Below, piece after piece: positions 23,537 to 34,148 of a DNA stretch of 64,000 nt. The DNA comes from Dipodascopsis uninucleata var. uninucleata. Taxonomy: Eukaryota; Ascomycota; Lipomycetes; Lipomycetales; Lipomycetaceae. A program made the position numbers and the translations under genes. The stretch covers positions 1,302,001 through 1,366,000 of the forward strand of contig JAJLTO010000001.1 in the NCBI GenBank assembly GCA_030568195.1, in the 5' to 3' direction. The notes under the pieces are model-generated. The model was not told where the DNA came from, searched no databases, and saw only the letters and a list, made by a program, of their open reading frames with translations. The first letter of the stretch is position 1; every line of letters begins with the position of its first letter.

Positions 23537-25420
23537 ATGACAACAGGAAGCGATCCACTTACCCACGGTGCTCTCTTAGATTTGTTCACTTTGGACATTG
23601 AAGATTGCCGAACGCGTTACAAGTCGTTTGTTTGCCAAATATTGCAAATAAAAGAGCTGAGTAGTACTGCTTCGGGTCCAAAGCGTTATAGATTCGTGGT
23701 GTCGGATGGCGAGAACTTTGTTCAGAGCATGCTCGCTACTCAGTATAACGACCTTGTCACGTCTCAAGCAGTGCGGAAATTTAGCATTATTCGGGTTACC
23801 GATTACTCTCCCGGATTTGTTAAGGATAAAAGTTTACTGCTTTTATTGAAGGTTGAGGTCTTAAGTGAATACAGCTTCGATAAAATCGGTTCTCCGGAAG
23901 GCATTGATGGCAAAGTGAAGCCGAAAGATACGTCAAAGGTTCAACCAATTTCTGCGAATAGCAATACTGGTACTACCTTTTACGGTACTACAGGGCCATC
24001 CAATCCGAATTATTCGACTGTCACTAGTAACAATAGTACCAGCAATGCTCAAAGCAAAATGTCTTCAGACATAGCAGTGTCAAAGCCTCCTCCAAACTTC
24101 CATCCTAACCTTTATACTATCGAAGGTCTGTCGCCTTACCAGAATAAATGGACGATCAAAGCTCGTGTTACCTTTAAGTCAGAAGTTAAGCACTACCATA
24201 ATCAAAGAGGTGAAGGAAAGTTATTTTCAGTCACATTTGTCGACGAGACTGGCGAGATTAGAGCTACTGGCTTCAACGATACGGTCGACAGATTTTATGA
24301 TGTACTTCGTGAAGGCGAGGTTTATTACATTTCGAAATGTCGTGTAACGATTGCTAAGAAGCAGTTTTCAAATGTCCATAATGAATACGAACTGATGTTT
24401 GAACGTGATACTGAAATTCAGCACTGCACTGATATCGCTGCTACGTCAACTTTACCAATGCTGAGGTTTGAATTTGTTGACTCACTAGGAAAGTTGAATG
24501 ATGTTCAGAAGGATGCTATTATTGACGTGATTGGAATCATTAAGGAGGTTCGCGAGACTCAGCAAATCACAGCAAAGAGCTCAGGAAGACCTTATGATAA
24601 GCGAGATGTTGTCCTTGTTGATCAGAGTAACTTACAAGTTGTTTTGAGTTTATGGGGCAAACCTGCTGTCGAGTTTTCCGGACAACCTCAGGATGTAATC
24701 GCAGTCAAGGGTGCAAAAGTAAGCGAGTTTAATGGCAAGTCGTTATCCACTTTAATGAGCTCTACTGTAACACTAAATCCAGATATCAATGAGGCACATA
24801 AGCTCCAAGGCTGGTACGAATCTGCAGGTCAGTACAACTCATTCTCGAGCATGCAGGCTCTGAATGGATTGGGCAATGCCACCGGTCGTCAAGATAACCT
24901 GAAGACGATTAAGCAAGTTCAAGATGAACAGCTTGGAACCTCGGAATCAAATGACTATTTTTCAGTCAAGGGCACTATCAGTCACTTCAGAGTAGAAAAT
25001 TTTGCATATCCGGCATGTCCAAATGAGGAGTGTAATAAGAAACTCATTGACGATGGCGGTGTTTGGAGATGCGAACGATGCGAAAAGGTGTTTGATCAGC
25101 CGAACTATCGTTATGTATTGACATTTGTTATAATAGATCACACAGGACAGCTAAGTATATCTGCCTTTGATGATGTTGGAAAGATTTTACTTGGAAGGCC
25201 AGCGTCCGAATATATCAAGATGCAGGACGAGGATAAGGATATGCTACTAGATGAGTTTGGAAAGCGACAAGCACTTACCTATATTTTCCGCGTTCGTGCT
25301 CGTCGCGACACATACCAGAACCAAACTCGTGCACGATTCTCAGCGATGAGTGCTACTCCAATTAATTATGCCCAGGAATCTACAAATCTCATTAACATGA
25401 TTAAAGATTACAAAATCTAA
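23537..25420 (+). CDS. RFA1: Replication protein A, 70-kDa subunit
   Basis: This is the large subunit of the single-stranded DNA binding trimer used in replication, repair and recombination. It is intronless and 627 residues long, close to yeast Rfa1 (621). I chose the ATG at 23537 (MTTGSDPLTHGALLDLF) because it is the first in frame and begins the N-terminal OB fold (DBD-F). A Ser/Asn/Thr linker follows, then DBD-A (LYTIEGLSPYQNKWTIKARV), DBD-B (FEFVDSLGKLNDVQKDAIID) and DBD-C. DBD-C has the zinc ribbon with Cys494, Cys499, Cys512 and Cys515 (CPNEEC and CERC). The C-terminal helices that trimerise with RPA32/RPA14 are intact. Two MCB elements upstream suggest S-phase expression. Confidence 0.97.
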   Translation: MTTGSDPLTHGALLDLFTLDIEDCRTRYKSFVCQILQIKELSSTASGPKRYRFVVSDGENFVQSMLATQYNDLVTSQAVRKFSIIRVTDYSPGFVKDKSLLLLLKVEVLSEYSFDKIGSPEGIDGKVKPKDTSKVQPISANSNTGTTFYGTTGPSNPNYSTVTSNNSTSNAQSKMSSDIAVSKPPPNFHPNLYTIEGLSPYQNKWTIKARVTFKSEVKHYHNQRGEGKLFSVTFVDETGEIRATGFNDTVDRFYDVLREGEVYYISKCRVTIAKKQFSNVHNEYELMFERDTEIQHCTDIAATSTLPMLRFEFVDSLGKLNDVQKDAIIDVIGIIKEVRETQQITAKSSGRPYDKRDVVLVDQSNLQVVLSLWGKPAVEFSGQPQDVIAVKGAKVSEFNGKSLSTLMSSTVTLNPDINEAHKLQGWYESAGQYNSFSSMQALNGLGNATGRQDNLKTIKQVQDEQLGTSESNDYFSVKGTISHFRVENFAYPACPNEECNKKLIDDGGVWRCERCEKVFDQPNYRYVLTFVIIDHTGQLSISAFDDVGKILLGRPASEYIKMQDEDKDMLLDEFGKRQALTYIFRVRARRDTYQNQTRARFSAMSATPINYAQESTNLINMIKDYKI

Positions 25421-25899
25421 ATGTGTTTCTCTCTGGTGTATCTGTCTTCTCTCTCCCAAATCTATATTTCCTGGGTTTTTCACGTCTCAATGAAATAATA
25501 TGGCTGCACTATATTAACATTCCCACTTTGGTTTCTATTTGTGTAAGTTTAATGATGTGAAGTAATGAACCTAGTTATATTCAATTCATGATTGGTACTG
25601 TAACTTGACGATATGGTGTTAATATAAATTTGAAGTTTTATGTTATAATTTTCTTAGTATATTTATTCACTATATTAGTAATGGATCCACTGTTTCTCAC
25701 GGATAGTCTACAAAAGATCAACCGAGTTTTACACCGAGCAAAGCGACAATCTATTGCAATTCTTCTTTTTACCAGAACCAATAGATAAATAACATCTTCC
25801 TGCACTAACATCGAATTCTAATATCAAGAAAATAACAAACTTTAAATATCAGTGTAGAATACGGGACAAAAACAAAAGGAACGTATGATGTTGCATAAT
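25421..25899. other. Convergent intergenic stretch between RPA1 and the complex I gene
   Basis: AT-rich 3' untranslated sequence of two converging genes. Nothing else is visible. Confidence 0.6.
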
Positions 25900-26817
25900 T
25901 TACAGGTCCGATCGAGTAACATCAGGTCCGCTATATGGTTCCTTGGAGAGCAGGACCTTTGGACCGGAGAATGGCTCACATGTGTCACGTCCAGACTCTG
26001 GGCCAGGCTTCGGGACCTTGCCGTTTTGTATTTCCTTCAAAATCTTGACGACACCCTCTGCTGTAAGATCTTCATAATAATCATCATTAACAGCAATCAT
26101 TGGAGCATTAACACAAGCACCAAGACACTCGACCTCGGAAAGAGTAAAAAGGTTGTCAGGTGTGGTTTCACCTGGCTTAACACCAAGGTGTGCTTGTACT
26201 GCCTCCATGATCGAGTCAGAATTGCAAAGTTGACAAGGCGTAGTGGTGCAAACCTGAAGATGATACTTGCCCATTGGAGTACGATTGTACATGGTATAGA
26301 AAGTTGCAACCTCGTAGACTCGCATTGGTGGCATACCAAGCAATTTAGCAACATAGTTCATAACTGATATGGAAGTGAATCCGAGCTGACGCTGACCAAG
26401 ATCGAGCAACGGCATGCAAGCACCTTTCTTGTATTGTGGAGGATACTTTGCTATTATCTCCTTAGCTCTTTCAAGGTTCTCTGGTGAGAATTCAAAAGGA
26501 ATAGACGGGTTATTCTCTGGCGTATTTCGGTGCTAGAAAGTATATCGACTGTCAGTTACAGAACTCAAGTTCACGAGAATTTAAGAGTAAAGTAGCACCC
26601 CGAACACAATCATTCGTTAAGATGCGGGCATTCGCAGTATATATCCGTAAGGCAGATCAATATCCCAGCAATAAAAGCAAATTGAACATACCACAGCCAG
26701 AGCATGTGAGAAGCGAGTTTGAACTCGCCTGACGAAAGGTTTGTTGTTAAATCGAATAGGTGCACCCTGTCGGGAAACATAGGTCAGACGGCGGACCAAC
26801 ATTGAAGAGGAAGACAT
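25900..26817 (-). CDS. NDUFV2: NADH:ubiquinone oxidoreductase 24-kDa subunit (NDUFV2/NUO-24), two exons
   Basis: This is a peripheral-arm subunit of respiratory complex I that holds 2Fe-2S cluster N1a. Exon 1 (26817-26692) encodes a mitochondrial presequence rich in Arg/Ser ([17 protein letters not shown]). Exon 2 (26532-25900) follows a 159-nt intron with a GTATGT donor and a TTTCTAG acceptor, phase 0. The product is 252 residues. Family motifs are [33 protein letters not shown] and VNDDYYEDL. The four cluster ligands are Cys137 and Cys142 (CTTTPC) and Cys178 and Cys182 (ECLGAC). Its presence shows that this organism has rotenone-type complex I. Confidence 0.97.
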
Positions 26818-27986
26818 TATTATTATGATGCAAACGAAACAGAAAAGTGGAGTAGTAATAGAATATATCAATGATTTCTACGTCTCGTATGAAGAGGAAT
26901 ATACGTTCCGATATACAAAACGTATAAAAGATATTGACCAGACGGGGAAAAAAATGTGACTTAGTCGGACGACAAAACCTGACAAGTAACTTTAGTACTT
27001 TTCTTCTAGTCAAGTCTCTCTTTCTATAATGTCCTCTTTGACTTAATATTAGTTTTTAACGGAGAGATGACCCTTTAATCCGAAAAATTGATGAAGGAAG
27101 TTACAAGGCAAAATATGTAGTTACTAAAATGAGAACCCGCCTGAACCAATGTACGCGAAATTTTCTATTCACTTAATCTTGATTTGATACTTGCTTGTTT
27201 GGCTACAGGTAAGGTAGAAATTGCACCAAAAAAACGAAATCAATAACATCTCGACTGTGATTGGTCCAATCATTAGATAATAATTATTATTCAGTTATGC
27301 CGTATATACATATACATATTATTACCCTAATCAGACCTTTTTTTGTTCCCAAGAGTGTCAAATGTAGACCAAATTTGAGTACTGCTACGATTACCAAAAA
27401 TTGAAGCGAAATAACAAAATATGGAAATTGCAGTCGTAAAGTAGAATGATGGGAAATGCTAAGGCTTATAGTCTTCAATAGAAGTTCTAGCTAGAGTTAG
27501 AAGTTTCAGAGATACAAAGTGTTTAAACGAGAACTATTATGTGGGGAACAAAACATGCATGAATGGAGTAAGTAAGACTACCAGCGAGGTTCTCATGGAT
27601 CCGAATTTATAAGAAGAGCAACGACGCAACTAGTAGAACAGTAGAATAGTAGAATAGTATATCTATATCACTACAACTCCAAAGAAGGGCCGTGAAAATA
27701 CCTTGATCTCTGTTTATCTATGTAGAACAAGAAGTGTCCACAGACTTGGAAGTTCTCAAAAATACTAGAAACTAGTTCGAATTATGGGACCTGGACAAGA
27801 AAATATATATAATATGAAATTGGATCATGAATTGCAAGCTTGAAATACATTTTATCATCAACATAAAATGAGACAAGATAGAGTCACGCTTCATTCAAAA
27901 AAAAAAGACAGTAAAATTGTTTCAAAGGTATAACATCAAGTTATATAAGTGTTCAGACATCATGATAAGTGCTCCAAAAATGGCGT
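26818..27986. other. Gene-free stretch between the complex I and ADH genes
   Basis: This contains the NDUFV2 promoter and the 3' region of the alcohol dehydrogenase gene. It is AT-rich; small frames have no protein character. No repeat family or RNA gene is recognised. Confidence 0.5.
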
Positions 27987-29432
27987 TTATCTGGAAGTAT
28001 CCAATACGTATCGACCAGCGATTTCACCCTTCTCCATTGCCTCAAAAACCTTTGGCAACTCGGAGAGCCCAACAATGTTGATTGGTGACTCAACAATTCC
28101 GCGAGAGAAGAAATCAATCGCTTCATCAGTATCGGCACGATTTCCGACATAGGAACCCTTGATGGTAATGGACTTCACAACGGTAGAGAAGACACTTGAG
28201 ATAATGTTGGCATGAGCTGGCAAGCCAACAGCTACAACAGTACCCTTTGGTCGGACGTACTCGCAAGACATGGAAAATGGCTTCTCAGCAACTGCGACGT
28301 TGACAACAGCGTGTGGACCTCCATTGGTGATTTTGATGACATCAGCAACAAGATCAGTGCTGGTCTTGAAATCCAAGAAATACTCAGAGCCAAGTTTGGT
28401 GGTAAGAGCCCTCTTTTGATCACCTGTATCAATACTGAGGACACGGAGACCCATGGCCTGAGCGTACTGGATGGCGAGCGATCCCAAACCACCACCGGCA
28501 CCAGTAATGGCAACCCATTGTCCTGGCTTAGCATTGGATTCCTTCAGGGCCTTGTAGACAGTGATGCCAGCACAGAGAATAGGAGCGACCTTAGCGAGAT
28601 CAGCTGTTTTTGGAATTGGAGCGGCGTGGAGAGCCTTCGCAACAGCATACTGCTGGAAAGAACCATCAACCGTGTATCCAGAGAGTAAAGCTTTAGGGCA
28701 GTTAGATTCGTTTCCGTTCAAGCAGAACTCGCAGGTAAGACAGGAGCCATTGAGCCACTTAATACCAGCATAGTCGCCCAATTCAAAGTTAGTTACTTGA
28801 GAACCTTTGGCAACGACGACACCAGCGCCTTCGTGACCACCAACGAGAGGGAGCTTAGTGGCCAATGGCCAATCACCCTTCCAGGCATGAAGATCTGTGT
28901 GGCAGACACCAGTATACTTAACGTTGATCAAGATCTCATCAGGGCCAGGAGTTGGAACAGGAATTTCTCTGTAAACGATTGGGCCACCAGTGGTGTCGAA
29001 GACCTGGGCCATCTGAGTCTTTGGGACGTTTGGCAACATGATTACTGAGCTGATATCTTCGATGACGGTACTAAAGTTCTTGAGATCTCTTATAGCTGCG
29101 CGTTCGCTATGATGGTGAACAGAGTGAAGATGAGAACCACAAGAGCAGCAGGATGTGGGCGAGGCAGAGCTATTTAACTTTTGGCTCTGGTCCCACTGAG
29201 CTTTGGTTGAGATCTCACGAACGCGGACGAAGGGAAGAAAGGTTGCGGAGAGAGACGCTTGGTTTGCGGTGAGATTCAGCGGAGTTCCAGAAGCGCTAAT
29301 GACAGATGCACGAGATAAGAGTGATCTGGCAGATGATGTATGGATGTGGGCAACGTGGGGTTTTGGCGACGCAGCGATGCTCTTAGCGAGCAGCTTGTTG
29401 ACGATGATCTTGTTAGCGCTTGCGATAATCAT
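27987..29432 (-). CDS. ADH: Zinc alcohol dehydrogenase with long N-terminal extension
   Basis: This is a single open frame of 481 residues. From Met132 ([15 protein letters not shown]) onward it is a yeast-type medium-chain alcohol dehydrogenase interconverting acetaldehyde and ethanol with NAD(H). Catalytic zinc ligands are in GVCHTD, GGHEGAG and ILCAG; structural zinc Cys are in CLTCEFC and NESNC. The cofactor loop is GAGGGLG, and the end GRYVLDTS is canonical. Before Met132 lie 131 extra residues: first a basic, Ala/Ser-rich segment ([20 protein letters not shown]) that looks like a mitochondrial presequence, then a Ser-rich stretch with a Cys/His cluster ([15 protein letters not shown]). 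Yeast mitochondrial Adh3 has a much shorter presequence. Two starts (29432 and 29039) could give mitochondrial and cytosolic forms; this is inference. Confidence 0.95.
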   Translation of the reverse strand: MIIASANKIIVNKLLAKSIAASPKPHVAHIHTSSARSLLSRASVISASGTPLNLTANQASLSATFLPFVRVREISTKAQWDQSQKLNSSASPTSCCSCGSHLHSVHHHSERAAIRDLKNFSTVIEDISSVIMLPNVPKTQMAQVFDTTGGPIVYREIPVPTPGPDEILINVKYTGVCHTDLHAWKGDWPLATKLPLVGGHEGAGVVVAKGSQVTNFELGDYAGIKWLNGSCLTCEFCLNGNESNCPKALLSGYTVDGSFQQYAVAKALHAAPIPKTADLAKVAPILCAGITVYKALKESNAKPGQWVAITGAGGGLGSLAIQYAQAMGLRVLSIDTGDQKRALTTKLGSEYFLDFKTSTDLVADVIKITNGGPHAVVNVAVAEKPFSMSCEYVRPKGTVVAVGLPAHANIISSVFSTVVKSITIKGSYVGNRADTDEAIDFFSRGIVESPINIVGLSELPKVFEAMEKGEIAGRYVLDTSR

Positions 29433-31130
29433 AGCCTATACGCGATATAAAGGTGGTTAGCATGTTAGCAGTAGTGTGGACCCCTAACTTGAGCTTATAA
29501 TTGAGCTCCTAGTCCTATGTAGACTGGCACCAGCGGAGTTCCAGAACCCTGCTAGTGGTGACGCACGTACTTGATTTTCTTAGGTTTGAGAATCCTCTTG
29601 ACCGGGTGGAGAGATAGGTTTTAGGCTGCCTGGACTGCAGCTCCCGGGACAACTTCTTAAATAATAATTTATCAGCTAAATTCAGCAGCGGCTTTTCTTT
29701 GGCCCGCCAGCTACGCTATCACCATGGGACATGTGCCCATGGTCGGTCCTGTGCGGGCCCCTTCAGACGTCGTATTTGTCCCGTCACGCTCGTATACAAG
29801 CGCGGCCTCGCTCGCGCAACAAGCTACGTAGCAAATCAACCCACTTTTACCGTGACAGGCATCGTCATCGATGCATATGATGAACGCGATCGCGAATTGA
29901 GTTTGCGTGTTTATCTCATCGTTGCTTTTTTGGGCGTGGTTCAAACTTTAATTGGGTGCGGTGAGACACAACAGTAGCTGACTGTGCCCAGTAAAGTTAC
30001 GTGCTTTACCATGATTGGTGTAGAGCGCGCATCGAATGATCTAACTCGGCCACATGCATGTCATGGGTTCAAGACCGAGTATTTTGTGCAGCAAGTTTAT
30101 GCTATGCAAGCCACGCCTGTGCTACGCAGCTCTGGACGTCAAGCGGACTTGGTTAGAGCATCAGCTTACAGTGAGCTGATGCCTGCTTCACGACGACGAC
30201 GAAAGAAGCTACGCCTGAGCTATCTAGCAGGAGGTGGTGTCACTACAAGGCAGCATTTTCACCTCTATGGCAGTATTCGCACGAACCCATCGGAGGCTGG
30301 CTGCAGAAGGGCGCGTCAGATTGTATCCAGTCGTGCGCAAATTCAAAACGCGAGGCTCGCGTGCTGCTTGCAACACTGAGGGGTTGAGGGGTTTTTCTTG
30401 CGGTACCGCACACTAGCGAAGTAATGGACGAAGGGACGCATGGGCGGAAGGGCAAAAGGAACCCTTGTATAGCATCCCTGAGGAGTAATGCTGAGTATTG
30501 TTGATTAGGCAGCGGCACGTGAGCCTTCCCTCCACACTTGCGTCCCCTCGTTCTGTGCTCTCTCGGACCATCGACCCATTTATAGTCCACTGCTACGCCC
30601 TCCGCCAGCTGGGTCTCAATTCGGTCAGCGAGTTTGCACTAAATGGGCGGTAGCCAGTACGAACAGCCACAGGCCTTCTGTGCTTCTTCTACATGCCGGG
30701 AGCTTCCATGGCGCAAGAATTCATCCGTTTGCAATTAAACGTTCTGCCCTGTCTTATACTTAAAGCCTAAATGACGCTTGAGAGCCCGTCGCTAAATACG
30801 CATCTGACAGCAGACTTGTCTCCAACGGAGAAAGTGGGCATGTATTCCAGACACTAAACGCAGACATTACCTGTAGTCGCTGCTAGTCAGTCATTTACAC
30901 ACCGCAAAGGATCTATTAGTATATAGGAAACCAGCTGTATTTAAATTTTACATTGTACACCTCTGTAGATCTAGTGGCATTTACATGATGGCTCGTCTCG
31001 ACAGCGTTCGATACGCGTGATTAGCCGCGTTGCGGTGCGAACGGCCGCTTCTAGCAAAGCATATAGAACTAAAGAAAAAGAAAAGATAGTTCAAACAGAA
31101 TAATCTGAACAAACATAGCCGTTGCGCTGC
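29433..31130. other. GC-richer gene-free island
   Basis: From roughly 29.5 to 31.0 kb the sequence is visibly richer in G and C than the flanking intergenic DNA, with long overlapping frames on both strands, as GC-rich DNA tends to give by chance. None resembles a known protein. It contains a pair of tRNA-promoter-like boxes (30016-30076) and a perfect 9-bp hairpin (30158-30182). I cannot assign the region to a known element. Confidence 0.5.
30158..30182. other. Perfect 9-bp hairpin in the GC-rich island
   Basis: Arms GCATCAGCT and AGCTGATGC flank a 7-nt loop, and TTGGTTAGA precedes the first arm. This resembles a tRNA D-loop followed by an anticodon-type stem. No acceptor or T arm could be drawn, so it is not a tRNA. 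Confidence 0.45.
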
Positions 31131-32394
31131 TCAGAGCTCATCGTGAAGTCGCCCCTTGCCTGGCAAAACAACTAAATACTCAATAATGAGATCCCCAAAC
31201 TTGCCGGGCTGCTTCCACCGCGGCATACCCTTGCCTTTGATAATCTGCTTCTCGCCGTGCTGGACAACCTCAGAAGCTTTTCGCGAAAGCGTAATGTTGG
31301 CTCCGTCCAGAAACTGAATATCGCGTTTCCATCCTCCTTTAAGAGCTTCTCTTGCGCTGAGCACTTCCACTCGAAACAGGTTGTGGTCTCGCCGCCTGTA
31401 TCCAAGGTTGCCGTCGTGCTTCTCCTTAACTTCCACGTAAAGGTCGCCTGCCTCCCAGTCAGGACTATCGTCCGCTTCGTTCTCAAATACAACTCGAGAG
31501 CCCTTCGGCACTCCTCGCTCAATATTGATAGTGTGAGTGCGCATCTCGCGAGATACCTTATTACCGCTGCACGAGGGACATTTGTGTGAGATGACATGAC
31601 CCTGTCCACCGCAAGTATCACACGGCATCTGCATTGTCTGGAACATTCCGGGAGCGAGCTGTCGTCGAACGACCTTCATTCCCCGGCCACCGCAAGTTGG
31701 GCATTGGTGTGTCTTGCCGTCGGCTGATCCTGTACCTCCACAAGCTTCACAGATGCTTTGCACGGGTACCGTGAATTCAAACGAAGTGCCCTTGTAGATA
31801 TCTTGTAAACTAACCTCCACCTGAGTTTCCATGTTAGGTCCACGACGCGTGCCGCCAAAGTGGCCTTGACCGCCAAAGAAACGTGAGAACAGATCAAATG
31901 GATCTCCATGCGGTGCGCCTCCACCTCCGCCTCTTGCCTGCTGATCTAGACCCTCCGATCCATATCTATCATATATGTCTCTTTTCTCTTTGTCATTTAA
32001 TACTTCGTAGGCTTCTGCAATTTCAACAAATTTTTCTTCCGCGGCTTTGTCTCCTCTGCAGAGTAAAAGTCCTGTTAGTGCTTGTCCACAGAAGATGCCT
32101 CTACTCAGGCTACTGTCCCAAAGTTATGACGCGCATCAAAACTTCTTACTTACGGATTTTTATCCGGATGATATTTTTTACTTAACTGTCGATAGGCCGA
32201 CTTTATTTGTTTTTCGGTTGCAGATTTGTCTACTCCAAGAATCTGGTCGCAAAAAAGGAGTACTATTAGCTCTCTGAACTTGTTTCGTAGTTCATTATGT
32301 TACCATCTCTTACCTTATAATAGTCTTTCCCTGCTGCCAGCACTAGCGTTGCCAGGCAAATTATGCCCAATAGGAGGAAATTCTGGATATGCAT
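31131..32394 (-). CDS. SCJ1: ER-lumenal DnaJ co-chaperone Scj1, three exons
   Basis: This J-protein stimulates the ER Hsp70 Kar2/BiP in folding and quality control. Exons are 32394-32314, 32242-32154 and 32055-31131, giving 364 residues (yeast Scj1 has 377). Exon 1 encodes a signal peptide ([20 protein letters not shown]). The J domain starts at KDYYKILGV and has HPD within [10 protein letters not shown] Gly/Phe-rich segment follows ([15 protein letters not shown]). Four CxxCxGxG zinc repeats are seen as [24 protein letters not shown] and CPSCSGNK. The C-terminal substrate domains end in HDEL, the ER retrieval signal, which fixes the compartment. Both introns have GTAAG donors and CAG acceptors. 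Confidence 0.97.
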
Positions 32395-33337
32395 CCTGAA
32401 TTCTTACTTTAACAATATTAAGAGCACTCTTCTAGAAGAAGCGGTTCGAGTCGTTGATGCAACTACCTGCTCTGTAGATCCCAGTAGGGAATGTTCTATA
32501 ATATCTGTGTTAACTAGAGCACATTCATTTTACTACCATACAAACACTAGTAAATGGTCCAATTGATCAATTGCGCATAATGAATCCAGTCGCTACATTA
32601 TATAATCCTATCTCTAACGCCCAAATTAACGAATATAGTTGACCTTGCTTACATTTATGTGAAATAGCCACCGCTATGTTCTAATCCGTTTCTGTAGGGA
32701 GAACTTGGTAACCTGCTTCTTCAGTACGTAAGCCTATCGTCGTACTCCTATAGGCAAAACTAAATGATTTTATTTTGTTTTATTTTATTTTATATATCAG
32801 CTCAAACGTATTTCTATTAGTCTAGTCAATTCCTTCTATAATTTTTGTTGTGATTTTACTGTCTCGATATATTCTCGATGACACTTAATGTTTACGTATC
32901 TGTAATTGCCAGGTAATAATGTTTCTTGCCCTAATTTGCGAAAGTTCTATCAACATCCAAAAAATCGACATTGATCGATCCACTAGCAGCATTGTCTACA
33001 AAGCAAAGGCAATGCTGTGAAAAATTCCTCTTACATGCAGCACTTTTATAGAATACGTATTATACATTTCATGTAGATACATGCGCTTTTTTATGATCAG
33101 AAGACTTAAAAATGCTCTAATAATTTCTCTCCTTGAACAAGAATTTTATTAGACAATCTGTAATTAGTATGGATCTATCATAACAACGTACAAAAAGAAT
33201 TACTATTAGTACAAGAAAGCGAATAATAGATTAAGATCGTTAAAATATCATCCTAAACTCCATGAAAAATCATTTCATTGCGTCTGTGGCGTCAATGATT
33301 ACTGCATGTATTATTTTTCCTGTAAAGTCTCATTAGA
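32395..33337. other. Gene-free stretch between SCJ1 promoter and RRM gene 3' end
   Basis: AT-rich, with a TTTTA-type tract at 32766-32796. No gene, RNA or mobile element is visible. Confidence 0.5.
32766..32796. repeat. TTTTA pentanucleotide tract
   Basis: Imperfect ATTTT units ending in TATATAT; the same motif as at 19.8 kb and, inverted, 11.9 kb. Confidence 0.8.
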
Positions 33338-34148
33338 TCACGATTCAGAAATCTGGATATAAACAGCGGCTGCATGCCGACTATACATACCATCAGCCAT
33401 TGCATTGTCTACCTGCGCAATGCATGATTCTGCACTCCTCTTATCCGGAAACAAAACCTCTGCAACTGTGGAGTTGACACCATAAGTTCTACATTTGTGA
33501 ATTGAAAATCCCATTCTTTGCAGGAAAGCCGTAACATCTTTATCCGTTGTACCTTGGGCTAAGTTCATAATTCTAACATATGTTTGACCATCGATTCCCT
33601 TAATCTCAAATACTCTGTTCGATGTTTTTTGGCTTACCAACTTGGCAGGCTTCTTATTGGTATTGGTGACTTTCATAGATGCACGCTTGCTCTTTGTGTC
33701 ATTCTTTATAGGCTCTCGAGTCTTGTTCGTCCTAGGTCCTTGGATTGCAGCAAATAGCGGATTATTCGCGAGCTGCTTAGCAATTGCCTCTTTATTAGAA
33801 GTCGCTAGTGAGCTTTTAAGTGCTTTCGAAGTAGGTGCCTTGTCAATTCGAGCAGCCAGTGAATTCACAGAAAGTGCAGAGGATTTGCTATTGTTTGGCT
33901 TCTTACCTGGCTGTGCCTGCTTCGAGTCAAATTTATCATGCCGCCATTCTCCCGACGGTGCTCTAGTTAATTTCTAATAAAGAGCAGAGGATAAGTATTT
34001 AAAAAAATTCTTCGGAAACATGTTCACGCGTGTCAATTCTTGATGACTTCTTGTCTAAATGACTTACCTTTCCGTTCCTGGATCTGTTACCAGAATTTCT
34101 TTTATTAGACAAGTCTAGATCATCAAAAATATCGTTAATTAATGGCAT
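33338..34148 (-). CDS. RRM-domain RNA-binding protein, two exons
   Basis: This is a 238-residue protein. Exon 1 is 34148-34068 (MPLINDIFDDLDLSNKR) and exon 2 is 33973-33338; the intron has a GTAAGT donor, a TTATTAG acceptor and phase 0. The N-terminal two thirds are basic and low-complexity, rich in Lys/Ser/Asn. The C-terminal ~80 residues form a likely RRM: YVRIMNLAQGTTDKDV at RNP2, a short insertion, then VAEVLFPDKRSAESCIAQ and ADGMYSRHAAAVYIQ at the last strand. Basic disordered sequence plus one RRM is typical of fungal mRNA-binding or export factors, but I cannot name an ortholog. Confidence 0.85.

Noticed and set aside
29203-29460. Plus-strand frame opposite the ADH N-terminal extension
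   Set aside because: Antisense shadow of the ADH frame; no independent evidence.
32440-32465. GGTTCGAGTCG, a box B-like sequence upstream of SCJ1
   Set aside because: No box A at a suitable distance and no T-arm stem.
33901-33931. GTAAGA donor-like site inside the RRM gene
   Set aside because: The nearest acceptor would give an intron of about 30 nt; the frame reads through with fitting composition.
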